64,000 bases of DNA from Rhodospirillaceae bacterium. Lineage in GTDB: Bacteria > Pseudomonadota > Alphaproteobacteria > Bin65. Positions 52,983 to 61,531 of this stretch are shown here, piece after piece. How positions within the stretch are numbered: position 1 is the first letter of the stretch; every line of letters starts with the position of its first letter. The notes beneath the pieces were generated by a model. That model was not told the origin of the DNA and made no database searches. It saw only the letters and a program-made list of their open reading frames with translations. Where the stretch lies: assembly GCA_028819475.1 (NCBI GenBank), contig JAPPLJ010000041.1, forward strand, positions 43,698-107,697. The letters are read 5' to 3'. A program made the position numbers and the translations under genes.

Positions 52983-53900
52983 TCAACCCGCTTTCTTTTC
53001 CGGCGTCCGCAGGAGGCCCGAGGGGCGGAACACCAGGACCACGATCAGGAGCAGGAACACGAACACGTCCTTGTAGCGCGAGCCTTCCGGGATCAGCGCG
53101 ACCACAAGGACTTCGACCGCGGCGACGATGTAGCCGCCGTACATGGCGCCGTAGATGTTGCCGAGGCCGCCGACGACCGCGGCGGTAAAGCCCTTGATCG
53201 CCATCACCCAGCCCATGTCGAAGCGGATGGAAAGATAGTAGAGGCCGTTCATGACCCCGGCTACGCCGCCCAGCGCGGAGCCCAGGAAAAAAGTATTGCG
53301 GATGACGATATCGACATTGATTCCCATCATCCGGGCTGCATCGAGATCCTCCGACGTCGCGCGCATGGCGCGGCCGACCCAGGTCTTGGAGACCAGCAGG
53401 TAAATTCCGTAAACGAGGGCGACGGAAGCGATGATCAGCCCGAGCTGCGTGTAGTCCAGGACCACCTCGCCGAGCTTGATGCTGTCGTATTTGAAGGGCG
53501 AATAGAAGGCGTGGGGATTGGCCCCTTCGGGGAAGAACTCCTTGACCGCCTCGCGGACCACGATGCCCACGGCGAGCGACGTCACCAGCATGATCAGTAC
53601 CGGCATGCCACGCACGGGGCGGTAGGCGAAGCGCTCCATGAGCGCGCCGATGACGGCGCAAACCGCCATGGACACGACGAACATCAGGAAGATGATCAAC
53701 AGCCCGCTCTGGAGACCCAGGTCCTCGGCCAGCCAAGCGACGACAAGTCCGGTGAACCCGCCCAGCATGAAGACCTCGCCGTGAGCGAAGTTGATCAGCC
53801 GCAGGACGCCGAAGAACAGCGTGAAGCCGACCGCCACCAGGGTGTACATCCCCCCGATGGTGAGGCCGTTAATCAGCTGCTGGATCCAGATTTCGAACAC
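52983..53900 (-). CDS. livH: Branched-chain amino acid-type ABC transporter permease LivH
   Basis: 305 residues, about eight hydrophobic helices. LINGLTIGGMYTLVAVGFTLFFGVLRLINFAHGEVFMLGGF is the strong LivH opening and GGLGNIYGAMYGGYIVAAVEVL its late motif. It lies 161 bases downstream of livJ, with GC-rich potential hairpins between that may adjust expression. Confidence 0.93.
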   Translation of the reverse strand: MFEIWIQQLINGLTIGGMYTLVAVGFTLFFGVLRLINFAHGEVFMLGGFTGLVVAWLAEDLGLQSGLLIIFLMFVVSMAVCAVIGALMERFAYRPVRGMPVLIMLVTSLAVGIVVREAVKEFFPEGANPHAFYSPFKYDSIKLGEVVLDYTQLGLIIASVALVYGIYLLVSKTWVGRAMRATSEDLDAARMMGINVDIVIRNTFFLGSALGGVAGVMNGLYYLSIRFDMGWVMAIKGFTAAVVGGLGNIYGAMYGGYIVAAVEVLVVALIPEGSRYKDVFVFLLLIVVLVFRPSGLLRTPEKKAG

Positions 53901-54061
53901 GGGCCGGGGTTATGCTTTCGCGAGTCGGCGGGCGCCCGGGCCGGACCCGGCCGCCGCCGATGTGATCCGGGCGCCGGGAGAGGGCGCCATACCCTCCCCC
54001 GGCGGCCGGCCGGACAGTCTGTGCTGCTGGAAAGCCCGGTGCCGGTTTCCCGGCAGACGGG

Positions 54062-55252
54062 TCAATCCGCGATCTTCTGGAACTTCGTGGCCGCCCGGTC
54101 CGTCCGGTAGAGCAGCTTCCACTTGGCGTTCTCGACCCGGAAGATGCCGATATGCAGGATATCGAGCATGCCGTGCTTGTCGAAGCCGAAGTCCCCGATG
54201 CTGGTCTTGTACTGGCCCTGGTTCAGCTCCGCCAGAAGCGCCTTGCGGGTGACCTTGCCGGCCTTGGCGAGGCGCGCGACGGCCTGGACGTAGACCTGCC
54301 CGGCCGCGTGGGCCATCGGCCCGAAGGACTCGTACGGGTCCTGGAACTTGGCTGCCGCGTAGGCCTTCTCGAAGGCCGTGCCGCGCCCTTCCGGATAATG
54401 GTCCAGCGGCAGACCCCAGAAGCTGGCGAGCGTCCCCTCGGACGCCTTGCCGGCGACCTTGATATAGGTGTTGGAGAACACGCCGCCGGAGCTCATCATC
54501 GGCACGTTGAGGCCGAGCTTCAGCATCTGCTGGCGGAACAGCGCCGCCTCCACCATGTGGCCGGCATAGAAGACGGCGTCCGGATTCATGCCCTTCAGCT
54601 TGGTGATGAGCGGCGTGAAGTCCTTCTCGCCCAGCTGCACGCTCTCGCGGCCGATGATGCGGCCCTTGCCGTGCAGCTTAACGGCTGCGTTGGTGAACTC
54701 GTTGACCTGGGTCACGGAGAACGCCGTGTTGTCGTCGATCGTGAAGATGCGTTTCAGCTTGGCGTAGTTGGTGGCGTAGGTCGCCAGCATCTTCATGTTG
54801 ATCAGGTCGTAGGGCGAATTCCGGAAGATCACCATGCTCTTGTGGAACGGCCGCGTCGAGCGGTGGTCGTTGGACCCGCCGAGTATCGTGGGCAGGCCGT
54901 AGCGGTTGTAGATGGCGTGAGTCGCCAGCGCCAGGCCGCTGCTCCAGCAGCAGAAAGCGCCGATGACCCTGGAATCTGCCCCCGCCTTGGTCGCCAGGCT
55001 CGCCGCCTGGGCGCTGTCGCCGGCATTGTCGCCGCGCACGACCTCAAGCTTGACCTTGCCCATGACGCCGGAGGCGTTGCCCTGGTCGATGGCCAGCTTG
55101 AACGAGTTGAACATGCCCTCGCCGAAAGACGACCAGGGCCCGCTCAGCGGCAGGTTGACGTAGAGTTTGTAGGTTTGTGCCTTGGCTTGACCGCCGAGGA
55201 GCAGGCCCATCGCCAGCACGGTCGAAATGGCCCATACAGTCCGTTTCAACAT
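54062..55252 (-). CDS. livJ: Branched-chain amino acid-type ABC transporter substrate-binding protein
   Basis: 396 residues from ATG 55252 with a GAGGGAGG ribosome site. Signal peptide: AISTVLAMGLLLGGQAKAQT. YKLYVNLPLSGPWSSFGEGMFNSFKLAID and VIGAFCCWSSGLALATHAIYNRYGLP are Leu/Ile/Val-binding-type periplasmic protein motifs; these also bind aromatic acids and amides. First gene of the livJHMG block; its promoter carries a perfect TTGTATACAA palindrome. Confidence 0.92.
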   Translation of the reverse strand: MLKRTVWAISTVLAMGLLLGGQAKAQTYKLYVNLPLSGPWSSFGEGMFNSFKLAIDQGNASGVMGKVKLEVVRGDNAGDSAQAASLATKAGADSRVIGAFCCWSSGLALATHAIYNRYGLPTILGGSNDHRSTRPFHKSMVIFRNSPYDLINMKMLATYATNYAKLKRIFTIDDNTAFSVTQVNEFTNAAVKLHGKGRIIGRESVQLGEKDFTPLITKLKGMNPDAVFYAGHMVEAALFRQQMLKLGLNVPMMSSGGVFSNTYIKVAGKASEGTLASFWGLPLDHYPEGRGTAFEKAYAAAKFQDPYESFGPMAHAAGQVYVQAVARLAKAGKVTRKALLAELNQGQYKTSIGDFGFDKHGMLDILHIGIFRVENAKWKLLYRTDRAATKFQKIAD

Positions 55253-55704
55253 GGTTAATCCCTCCCTCTTTTCAGGTTCCCGGCGCTTCGCTCGGAGCGC
55301 AAGCGTAACATCTTGTACCTGCACATACAGGAAAAGTCCGCGGAATTCGGCGAAACGGGGCGCCCGATGATTTCTCGCCAGGAAAATATATTGTATACAA
55401 CTAACCGAAAACCGGTCAAGCCGGAGCGGTGCCGGAGACACCGGCATGGAGAGTAGCGGCCGAGCCTCGGGCGCCGGGGCCGCTTTCGGTCCCGTACGCC
55501 GGAAGCGGTTGGTCTCCCGGGTCCGACGCTCGGCACGCCGGAGACCCGGAAAGTTGACTCTGACCCCTGACCGCCGCCCGATATATGGTAGCTTCGAGTG
55601 CCCGTTCAGTCGGAACCGAATCCGGATTTGGAACAATCCTGCGAGCGCATGCCGGTCGGGCGGCATCGACTGACCCGGGAAAAACCGTTCAGGGAGATCA
55701 TGTC
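55253..55704. promoter_or_regulatory. Divergent control region livJ / TauD-like gene with GntR-type operator
   Basis: On the minus strand TTGACC (55419-55414) and TATACA (55397-55392), 16 bases apart, form the livJ promoter. TTGTATACAA (55391-55400) is a perfect 10-base palindrome covering the -10, in the style of FCD-type GntR operators and like the one at 24303. No clear plus-strand promoter was seen for the dioxygenase gene; AGGGAG lies before its start. Confidence 0.5.
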
Positions 55705-56586
55705 ATGGCGGCCGTCGCCGAAGCGAAAACCTACCGGCACATCTCCGTCAGGCCGATCAACCCGGTGATCGGCGCCGAGATAACGGGCGTCGATCTCGGC
55801 CGGGAACCGGACGCTGCGGTTGCGGCCGAGATCCGGAGCGCCATCTTCGACCATCTCGTGGTGTTCTTCCCGGGCCAGGATATCACGCCGGACCAGCAGG
55901 CCGCCTTCGCACGCCAGTTCGGCGATGTGCCGAAGGTCCCGGATTCCATGTTCAGGGTTCACGCCGACAATCCCTGCGTCTCGGTGCTGGAAAACGACGC
56001 AGAGCGGCCGCCGACCGTCAACAACTGGCACTCCGACTATTCCTTCGCCGCCGAACCGGATTTCCTGTCCATCCTGCACGCCCGGTCCATCCCGGATGTC
56101 GGCGGCGACACCATCTGGGTGAACATGTACGCCGCCTACGAGGCCCTGACCGAACCCATGAAGGCGCATCTGGACGGCCGGATGGCGACCCACGACTTCA
56201 TGAAGCTCTATGAGCGGCCGTTCAAACGGCATCTCTGGGAGGGCGAGCGGTTCGAATACATGGAGGCGGCGAGGCAGGAGCATCCGCCGGTGCGCCATCC
56301 GGTTGTCCGGACTATCCCCGAGACCGGGCGCCGCGCGCTGTTCGTCAACGAATCCTTCACCCGCAACATCGAGGGCCTGGACGAACGCGAAAGCGCCAGC
56401 CTGCTCGACTATCTGTTCGAGCACATCCGCACGCCGGAATACCAGATCCGGTATCGATGGGAACCCGGGACCCTGGTCGTCTGGGACAACCGGGTCACGG
56501 TCCATTACGCGGTCGCCGACTATCACCCGCGGCACCGGCTGATGCACCGGGTGACGGTGCTCAATCACGAGGTGCCGCAAGCATGA
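55705..56586 (+). CDS. TauD/TfdA-family Fe(II)/2-oxoglutarate dioxygenase
   Basis: A 293-residue dioxygenase from ATG 55705. WHSDYSF gives the His-x-Asp iron ligands, HYAVADYHPRHRLMHRVTV the distal His and the 2-oxoglutarate-binding Arg, and PVIGAEITGVDL the family start. These enzymes hydroxylate small substrates such as taurine, alkyl sulfates or aryloxyacetates and so release the heteroatom group. Its stop overlaps the first of three repeated start codons before the next gene. Confidence 0.9.
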   Translation: MAAVAEAKTYRHISVRPINPVIGAEITGVDLGREPDAAVAAEIRSAIFDHLVVFFPGQDITPDQQAAFARQFGDVPKVPDSMFRVHADNPCVSVLENDAERPPTVNNWHSDYSFAAEPDFLSILHARSIPDVGGDTIWVNMYAAYEALTEPMKAHLDGRMATHDFMKLYERPFKRHLWEGERFEYMEAARQEHPPVRHPVVRTIPETGRRALFVNESFTRNIEGLDERESASLLDYLFEHIRTPEYQIRYRWEPGTLVVWDNRVTVHYAVADYHPRHRLMHRVTVLNHEVPQA

Positions 56587-56614
56587 AGATCGCCCAATGA
56601 AGATCGCTCCATGA
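56583..56614 (+). repeat. Three tandem start units of 14 bases with two five-codon minicistrons
   Basis: ATGAAGAT recurs at 56583, 56597 and 56611, in units ATGAAGATCGCCCA, ATGAAGATCGCTCC and then the true gene start. From the first ATG the frame reads five codons and ends with a TGA overlapping the second ATG; the second does the same onto the third. The first ATG itself overlaps the TauD-like stop. The arrangement suggests slippage duplication of an ATGA junction. Confidence 0.85.
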
Positions 56615-57708
56615 AGATTATCGCGGCAGAGACGATCCTGGTTTCCGTTCCCTTCGAGGCCGGCGGCATACCGCCGTGGAGCTTCGGCGGCGACCCGAAG
56701 TGCGCCTTCGACACGCTTTTCGTGCGCCTGGAGACGGACACCGGCCTGGTCGGCTGGGGCGAGGCCTTCTCGCGCAACGAGGACACGGCCCTGAAGAGCC
56801 TGATCGATACCCGCGTGCTGCCGCTGGTCTTGGGCCGCGAGGCGGCGGAGATCGCCCGGATCAAGTTCGATCTGGAGTTCGAGCTGCAGAATTTCGGCCG
56901 CGTCGGGCCCATCGTCTACGGCATCTCGGCCGTGGATACGGCGCTCTGGGACATTCGCGGCAAGGCCTGCGGCGAGCCGCTGGTCAACCTCCTGGGCGGG
57001 CCGTTTGCCGGCGAGCTGGAGGTCTATGCCAGCCTCCTGCGTTACGGCAACGTGGCCGACGTCGTGCGCATCACCCGTCAGGCCGTCGAGCGGGGCTACC
57101 GGTATATCAAGCTGCACGAGATAACGATGCCGGAGATCGCAGCGGCCTGCGAAGCGGCCGGCGACGACGCCGTGGTCATGCTCGACACCAACTGCCCGTG
57201 GTCGGTCGAGGAGGCGCTCCGCCACGACGCCGAACTGGCGCCGCTCGGCCTCTATTGGCTGGAAGAGCCGGTATGGCCGCCGGAGAACTACCGCGGCCTG
57301 GCCCGGGTGCGGGCGACCGGCCGCCACCGCATCGCGGCCGGCGAGAACGCCGGCAGCCTGTACGACTTCGTGGCCATGGCCGACGCCGGTGCGATCGACA
57401 TCGCCCAGCCCGACGTGGCCAAGACCGGCGGCGTGACGGAACTGGTGAAGATCGCCGCATTCTGCGACGCCGCCAGCATCGAATACGTCCCCCACTGCGC
57501 GCTGTTCGGCCCCGGCCAGGTGGCGACCCTGCATCTCAACGCCGCCCACCGCTCGACGCCCATGCTGGAACGGCTCTATTGCGATTTCGAAGCCGAACTC
57601 TACGGCGGCGCGACCCTGCCCGTAGACGGGCGGCTGAAGGTGCCGCGGGGGCCCGGACTCGGCCTCGAGCCGGACCCCGACGTCATCGAGCGCTACCGGG
57701 TCGCATAG
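56611..57708 (+). CDS. Mandelate racemase/muconate lactonizing enzyme family (enolase superfamily)
   Basis: A 365-residue enolase-superfamily protein. The N-terminal capping domain is followed by the barrel: YIKLHE carries the Lys (KxH) near residue 170, VMLDTNCPW the first metal Asp, WLEEPVWPPEN the second Glu, and AAGENAGSLYDF the third; PDVAKTGGVTE follows. KxH rather than KxK at the base position suggests a mandelate racemase-like dehydratase. The preceding tandem repeat of the start makes translational coupling to the TauD-like gene likely. Confidence 0.9.
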   Translation: MKIIAAETILVSVPFEAGGIPPWSFGGDPKCAFDTLFVRLETDTGLVGWGEAFSRNEDTALKSLIDTRVLPLVLGREAAEIARIKFDLEFELQNFGRVGPIVYGISAVDTALWDIRGKACGEPLVNLLGGPFAGELEVYASLLRYGNVADVVRITRQAVERGYRYIKLHEITMPEIAAACEAAGDDAVVMLDTNCPWSVEEALRHDAELAPLGLYWLEEPVWPPENYRGLARVRATGRHRIAAGENAGSLYDFVAMADAGAIDIAQPDVAKTGGVTELVKIAAFCDAASIEYVPHCALFGPGQVATLHLNAAHRSTPMLERLYCDFEAELYGGATLPVDGRLKVPRGPGLGLEPDPDVIERYRVA

Positions 57709-57721
57709 GGTTTCGCGCCGG

Positions 57722-59818
57722 ATGACCGTCCTGCTCGAACACCGGGCCAAGGAACTGCTGCACCGCTACGGTATTCCGGCGACAGATGCCCGCCTGGCGC
57801 GGACCGCCGAAGAGGCTGCGGCCCTGGCCCGCGCGGCCGGCGGCCCCGTCGCCATCAAGATCGCGGCGTCCGGCATCGTCCACAAGGCCGCGGCCGGCGG
57901 GGTTCGACTCAACGTCGAAGCAACGGATGCCGAAGCGGTGTTCGGAGACCTCACCGCGGCGGCCTGTGCCGAAACGGTCGAGGGAGTCGTTGTCGAGCCG
58001 ATGGCCGCGCCCGGTCACGAGGCCGTCGTCGGCGCTGTCCGGGACCCGGTGTTCGGTCCCGTGGTCATGTGCGGCGTCGGCGGGACGGGCGTCGAGGAAG
58101 CGGCGAACGTGGCGTTCCGGCTGGCGCCGCTCGGCGATGCGGATCTCCGCTATCTGGCGCAGGCGGCGGCCTACCCCGGGGGCGCCGACGCGCTGATGGC
58201 AATCCTGTCGGCCGTCGGCGGATCGGAGGGCCTGCTTTTCAGGGAGAACATCGCCGAGCTGGACATCAATCCGGTCATCCTTTCCGAAACCGGGGCCATC
58301 GCCGTCGACGCCTACATTGCGTTGTCCGACGAAGACGCCGCCGAACCGTCGGCGTTCGGCTACCTCGATCCAGCGGCGCGCAAGACCCTGCAACGGGAGG
58401 TTCACGACGCCCTGCGCCCGGTCTTTTACCCTGAAGGCATCGTCATCGTCGGGGCGTCGGCGACGCCGGGCAAGCTGGGCTTCCGGATCGTCCAGAACCT
58501 GGTCGACTTCGGCTACGCGGGGAAACTCTATCCCGTCCATCCGGCGGCGGAGACCATCTATGGCGTCAAGGCCTATCCCGGCATCGACGCCCTGCCCGAA
58601 CCGGTCGACCGCGCGATTGTCGCGATCGGCGCCAGGGGCGTTCCGGAGGCGCTTCGCCGGTGCGCCACAAAGGGCGTCAGGGTTGCGCAGATTCTGACGG
58701 CGGGTTTCGCCGAATGGGACGACGAAGGCGCGAAACTCGAGGCCGCCATCGGGGATGTGGCCGCGTCCACGGGCATGCGCATTGTTGGACCCAACACCAT
58801 CGGCGCGTATTGTGGGGCGGCGAAGATCACCATGAGCACGCCGCGCCACGCGCCGGAAAGCGCGGGCGGGATCACCTTCATCTCCCAGAGCGGCACCTAT
58901 GCCTGGGACATGATCCACCGCGCGAAAGTTCTGGGCCTGCCGCTGGGCAAATCCCTGTCCTGCGGCAACTGCGCGGACGTGACGCCGACCGACTATCTGC
59001 TCTACGCCGCCGAGGACCCGGACACCGACATCCTCGCCATGTATCTGGAGACGGACCTCGACACCGGGCGCTTCTTCCGCCTCGCCCGCGAGATCGGGAA
59101 ACCGCTGGTGCTCTTCAAGGGCGGCCGCTCGGCCGCCGGGATGCGCGCCGCGACCAGCCACACGGGCGCGCTCGCTGCCGACGGCAACCTCTGGCTGGCG
59201 GCGGCCCGCCAGGCCGGCGCGGTCGTGGTCGACAGCATGGAAGAGCTTCTGGACGTCCTGCTGGCCCACGCCGCTTTCGGCACCCTCGGCGGCCGGCGGC
59301 TGGCGCTGTTCGGGTCCGGCGGCGGCGTCAGCGTCGTCTCGGCCGATGTCGCCGATGCCAACGGCATGACCTTCGCCGCGTTCGGCGACGAGACGCGGCA
59401 ACGCCTCGGGAAATTCGGCGTCCCGGGGACCAGCGTCGACAACCCCGTCGATATCCCCGTGTGGGGCCTGAAGAGCGACGGCATCTTCATCTTCCACGAG
59501 ATCGTCGAACTGCTGGCCGCCGACGCGGCCGTGGATTCGATCATCGCCTATGTGGAGATGAACTCCATTTTCGAGTTTTCCGACGCCGTGGCGGAGGGAG
59601 AAGCCGAAATGGAAGCCATCGTCCGGTCGCTGCTGCGCGCGGACACGGCCGGCATCGCGCTTTCGGCCGTCCTGCGCACCGCGGGCGACAGGGTCCAGGA
59701 CGATATCCTGCGGAATGCCCGGCCGCGCCTGCTCAAGAACGGTATCGCCGTCTATCCGACCACGGCCCGCGCCATCCGGGCCCACGCCCGCATCGCGGCG
59801 TTATCGGCAGGCCAGTAG
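57722..59818 (+). CDS. ADP-forming acyl-CoA synthetase-like protein (acetate-CoA ligase family)
   Basis: A 698-residue fused protein. An ATP-grasp part comes first (LLEHRAKELLHRYGIPATDARL, VAIKIAASGIVHKAAAGGV, residues 1-210), then the CoA-binding domain (GIVIVGASATPGKLGFRIVQNL from about residue 238) and the ligase domain with the phospho-His 480 in ATSHTGALA. It interconverts acyl-CoA, ADP and phosphate with the acid, ATP and CoA. The beta domain precedes the alpha domain, the reverse of the common archaeal order. Likely activates the acid made by the preceding two enzymes. Confidence 0.88.
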   Translation: MTVLLEHRAKELLHRYGIPATDARLARTAEEAAALARAAGGPVAIKIAASGIVHKAAAGGVRLNVEATDAEAVFGDLTAAACAETVEGVVVEPMAAPGHEAVVGAVRDPVFGPVVMCGVGGTGVEEAANVAFRLAPLGDADLRYLAQAAAYPGGADALMAILSAVGGSEGLLFRENIAELDINPVILSETGAIAVDAYIALSDEDAAEPSAFGYLDPAARKTLQREVHDALRPVFYPEGIVIVGASATPGKLGFRIVQNLVDFGYAGKLYPVHPAAETIYGVKAYPGIDALPEPVDRAIVAIGARGVPEALRRCATKGVRVAQILTAGFAEWDDEGAKLEAAIGDVAASTGMRIVGPNTIGAYCGAAKITMSTPRHAPESAGGITFISQSGTYAWDMIHRAKVLGLPLGKSLSCGNCADVTPTDYLLYAAEDPDTDILAMYLETDLDTGRFFRLAREIGKPLVLFKGGRSAAGMRAATSHTGALAADGNLWLAAARQAGAVVVDSMEELLDVLLAHAAFGTLGGRRLALFGSGGGVSVVSADVADANGMTFAAFGDETRQRLGKFGVPGTSVDNPVDIPVWGLKSDGIFIFHEIVELLAADAAVDSIIAYVEMNSIFEFSDAVAEGEAEMEAIVRSLLRADTAGIALSAVLRTAGDRVQDDILRNARPRLLKNGIAVYPTTARAIRAHARIAALSAGQ

Positions 59819-59870
59819 CCGGACCGGCGCCGGACGCCGCGCCGTTCCCGCAATCGGCCTGAAGTCCGGA

Positions 59871-60269
59871 TCATCCAGCGGAGGATTGCGCGCCGTCTCC
59901 GCGTGCGACCGCACAGGTCACGCCGTCGCGCGCGATCCGGGGCAGCAGCAGGCGCGCATTGCGCCCGGCGGCGGCGAGCGCCGCGGCTTCCGAAACAGCT
60001 GCCAGACCGGTTGCTTCCTCGGCCGCCTGCGAGAGGGTGGCGCACAAGGGCTGGACGGCATCGAGTTCCGAACGGTGGACCAGCTTTACCGGCAGACCCA
60101 GCTCCTCAGCCGCCCGAACGATGCCGGGCTCGTCCGCCTTGAATGCCGGTACGGCCAGCGCGTCGACCGTCCCAAGCGCCAGCCCGGTCTGCGCCAGCGC
60201 CTCTTCGACCGCAGCGCCGACCCGCGCCGCCGGGCTGTTTCGCCGGCATCCGATTCCGACGGCGATCAC
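59871..60269 (-). CDS. cobE: Cobalamin biosynthesis protein CobE (CbiG C-terminal domain)
   Basis: A 132-residue protein with the CobE/CbiG_C fold: MIAVGIGCRRNSPAARVGAAVEEAL, then VDALAVPAFKADEPGIVRAAEELGLPVKLVHRSEL, and VSEAAALAAAGRNARLLLPRI. CobE is required in the aerobic pathway and may take part in C1 acetyl loss or intermediate handling. It overlaps the cobL gene by four bases. Its expected next neighbour, cobM, is at 20745 on the far side of the island. Confidence 0.92.
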   Translation of the reverse strand: MIAVGIGCRRNSPAARVGAAVEEALAQTGLALGTVDALAVPAFKADEPGIVRAAEELGLPVKLVHRSELDAVQPLCATLSQAAEEATGLAAVSEAAALAAAGRNARLLLPRIARDGVTCAVARGDGAQSSAG

Positions 60270-61531
60270 GGCTTCACCGCCCGCAGCTGGGTGACGGTCA
60301 TCGCCGGACGAAAGCCCTGAAGGCCGCCGATCCGGTCGAGCCGCTCGACCGACAACCGGGTCAGCGCAGCGTCATTCTCCTTTACGAAAGCGCCGAGAAC
60401 CTGGTCGCTGTCCAGCGTAACGCTGTTGGCCACCAGCCGGCCGCCGCGGGGCAGCGCGCGCCAAGCCGCCTCAAGCACGCTCGCGTCGGAGAGGCCGCCG
60501 CCGACGAAGATCGCATCCGGTGCCGGCAGGCCGCTGAGCGCGCCCGGCGCCGCGCCGACGACGATTTCAAGACGCGGCACGCCGAGCGCCGCGGCATTTT
60601 TCCGGGCGAGCGCCGCCCGGTCCGCGCGCCGCTCGATTCCGACGGCGCGGTTTGCCGGATGGGCCAGCAGCCATTCGATGGCGACCGAGCCCGAGCCTGT
60701 CCCGATGTCCCAGAGCAGTTCGCCGACCCGGGGCGCGAGACTCGACAACGTGACCGCGCGGATTTCGCGCTTGGTCAGCATGCCGTCGGTCTCGAACAGG
60801 GAGTCGGCGAGGCTCGCGCCGGCCGGAACGATCCGCGCGTCCGGCGCCGCCTCGACGGCGATCGCCATCAGGTTGAGCCGCGCGACGTCAGTCAGGTCGA
60901 AGGCGTCGGCGCGGCATTCCCGGACCCTTTCGTCAGGCCCGCCCAGCGCCTCCAGCACAGTCATGCGGCTGGCGCCGAAACCGCGCCCGGTCAGCAATCG
61001 CGCGACGGCCTGCGGCGTCGTATTGTCGGCGGACAGGACGAAAACCCGCCGGCCCGGTTGCAGGTGCGGCAGCAGCGTCTCCGGCGGCGGGCCGCACAGC
61101 GAGACGATTTCGGCATCCTGCACCGCCCAGCCCAGCCGGCCCGCTGCGAGGGCGACGGACGACGGCGCCGGAAAAACCGCCATTTCGTCCGCGGCTATGC
61201 ACTCTGCCAGCACCGAGCCGATGCCGTAGTGGAACGGATCGCCCGACGCCAGGACCGCAACCGGGCTGCCTTTCAGTGCTTCGATCTCCGGGATGGCGTC
61301 GCGAATCGGACTCGGCCACGGCGCCGCCCGTCCGCGGATCAGGCTTTCGACCAGGCGCAGATGACGCCGGCCGCCGTAAACGACCGAGGCTTCGGCGACC
61401 GCCTCCCGGGCCGCCGGGCCCAATCCCTCGACACCGTCCTCGCCGACTCCGATAATCGACAGCCATCGCCGGGCCGCAGCGGTTCCGGCGCCGGGGGTAT
61501 CGGCGGGCGCGGGAGACCTGGACGGTGTCAC
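60266..61531 (-). CDS. cobL: Precorrin-6Y C5,15-methyltransferase (decarboxylating), CobL
   Basis: A 421-residue fusion of CbiE and CbiT activities from GTG 61531. The first half (LSIIGVGEDGVEGLGPAARE..., VLASGDPFHYGIGSVL, VFPAPSSVALAAGRLGW) is the C5 methyltransferase; the second (GELLWDIGTGSGSVAIEWLLAHP) has the SAM-binding motif of the C15 methyltransferase/decarboxylase. The start is the only good one before VTPSRSPAP; it overlaps the cobK start on the opposite strand by seven bases. Confidence 0.94.
   Translation of the reverse strand: MTPSRSPAPADTPGAGTAAARRWLSIIGVGEDGVEGLGPAAREAVAEASVVYGGRRHLRLVESLIRGRAAPWPSPIRDAIPEIEALKGSPVAVLASGDPFHYGIGSVLAECIAADEMAVFPAPSSVALAAGRLGWAVQDAEIVSLCGPPPETLLPHLQPGRRVFVLSADNTTPQAVARLLTGRGFGASRMTVLEALGGPDERVRECRADAFDLTDVARLNLMAIAVEAAPDARIVPAGASLADSLFETDGMLTKREIRAVTLSSLAPRVGELLWDIGTGSGSVAIEWLLAHPANRAVGIERRADRAALARKNAAALGVPRLEIVVGAAPGALSGLPAPDAIFVGGGLSDASVLEAAWRALPRGGRLVANSVTLDSDQVLGAFVKENDAALTRLSVERLDRIGGLQGFRPAMTVTQLRAVKP

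Noticed and set aside
51489..54110. An 873-codon plus-strand frame across livM and livH
   Set aside because: Same reason: reverse strand of membrane protein genes with strong family motifs.
57683..59785. A 700-codon minus-strand frame across the acyl-CoA synthetase gene
   Set aside because: Antisense to a complete multi-domain enzyme with catalytic motifs; no recognisable domain in the reverse frame.
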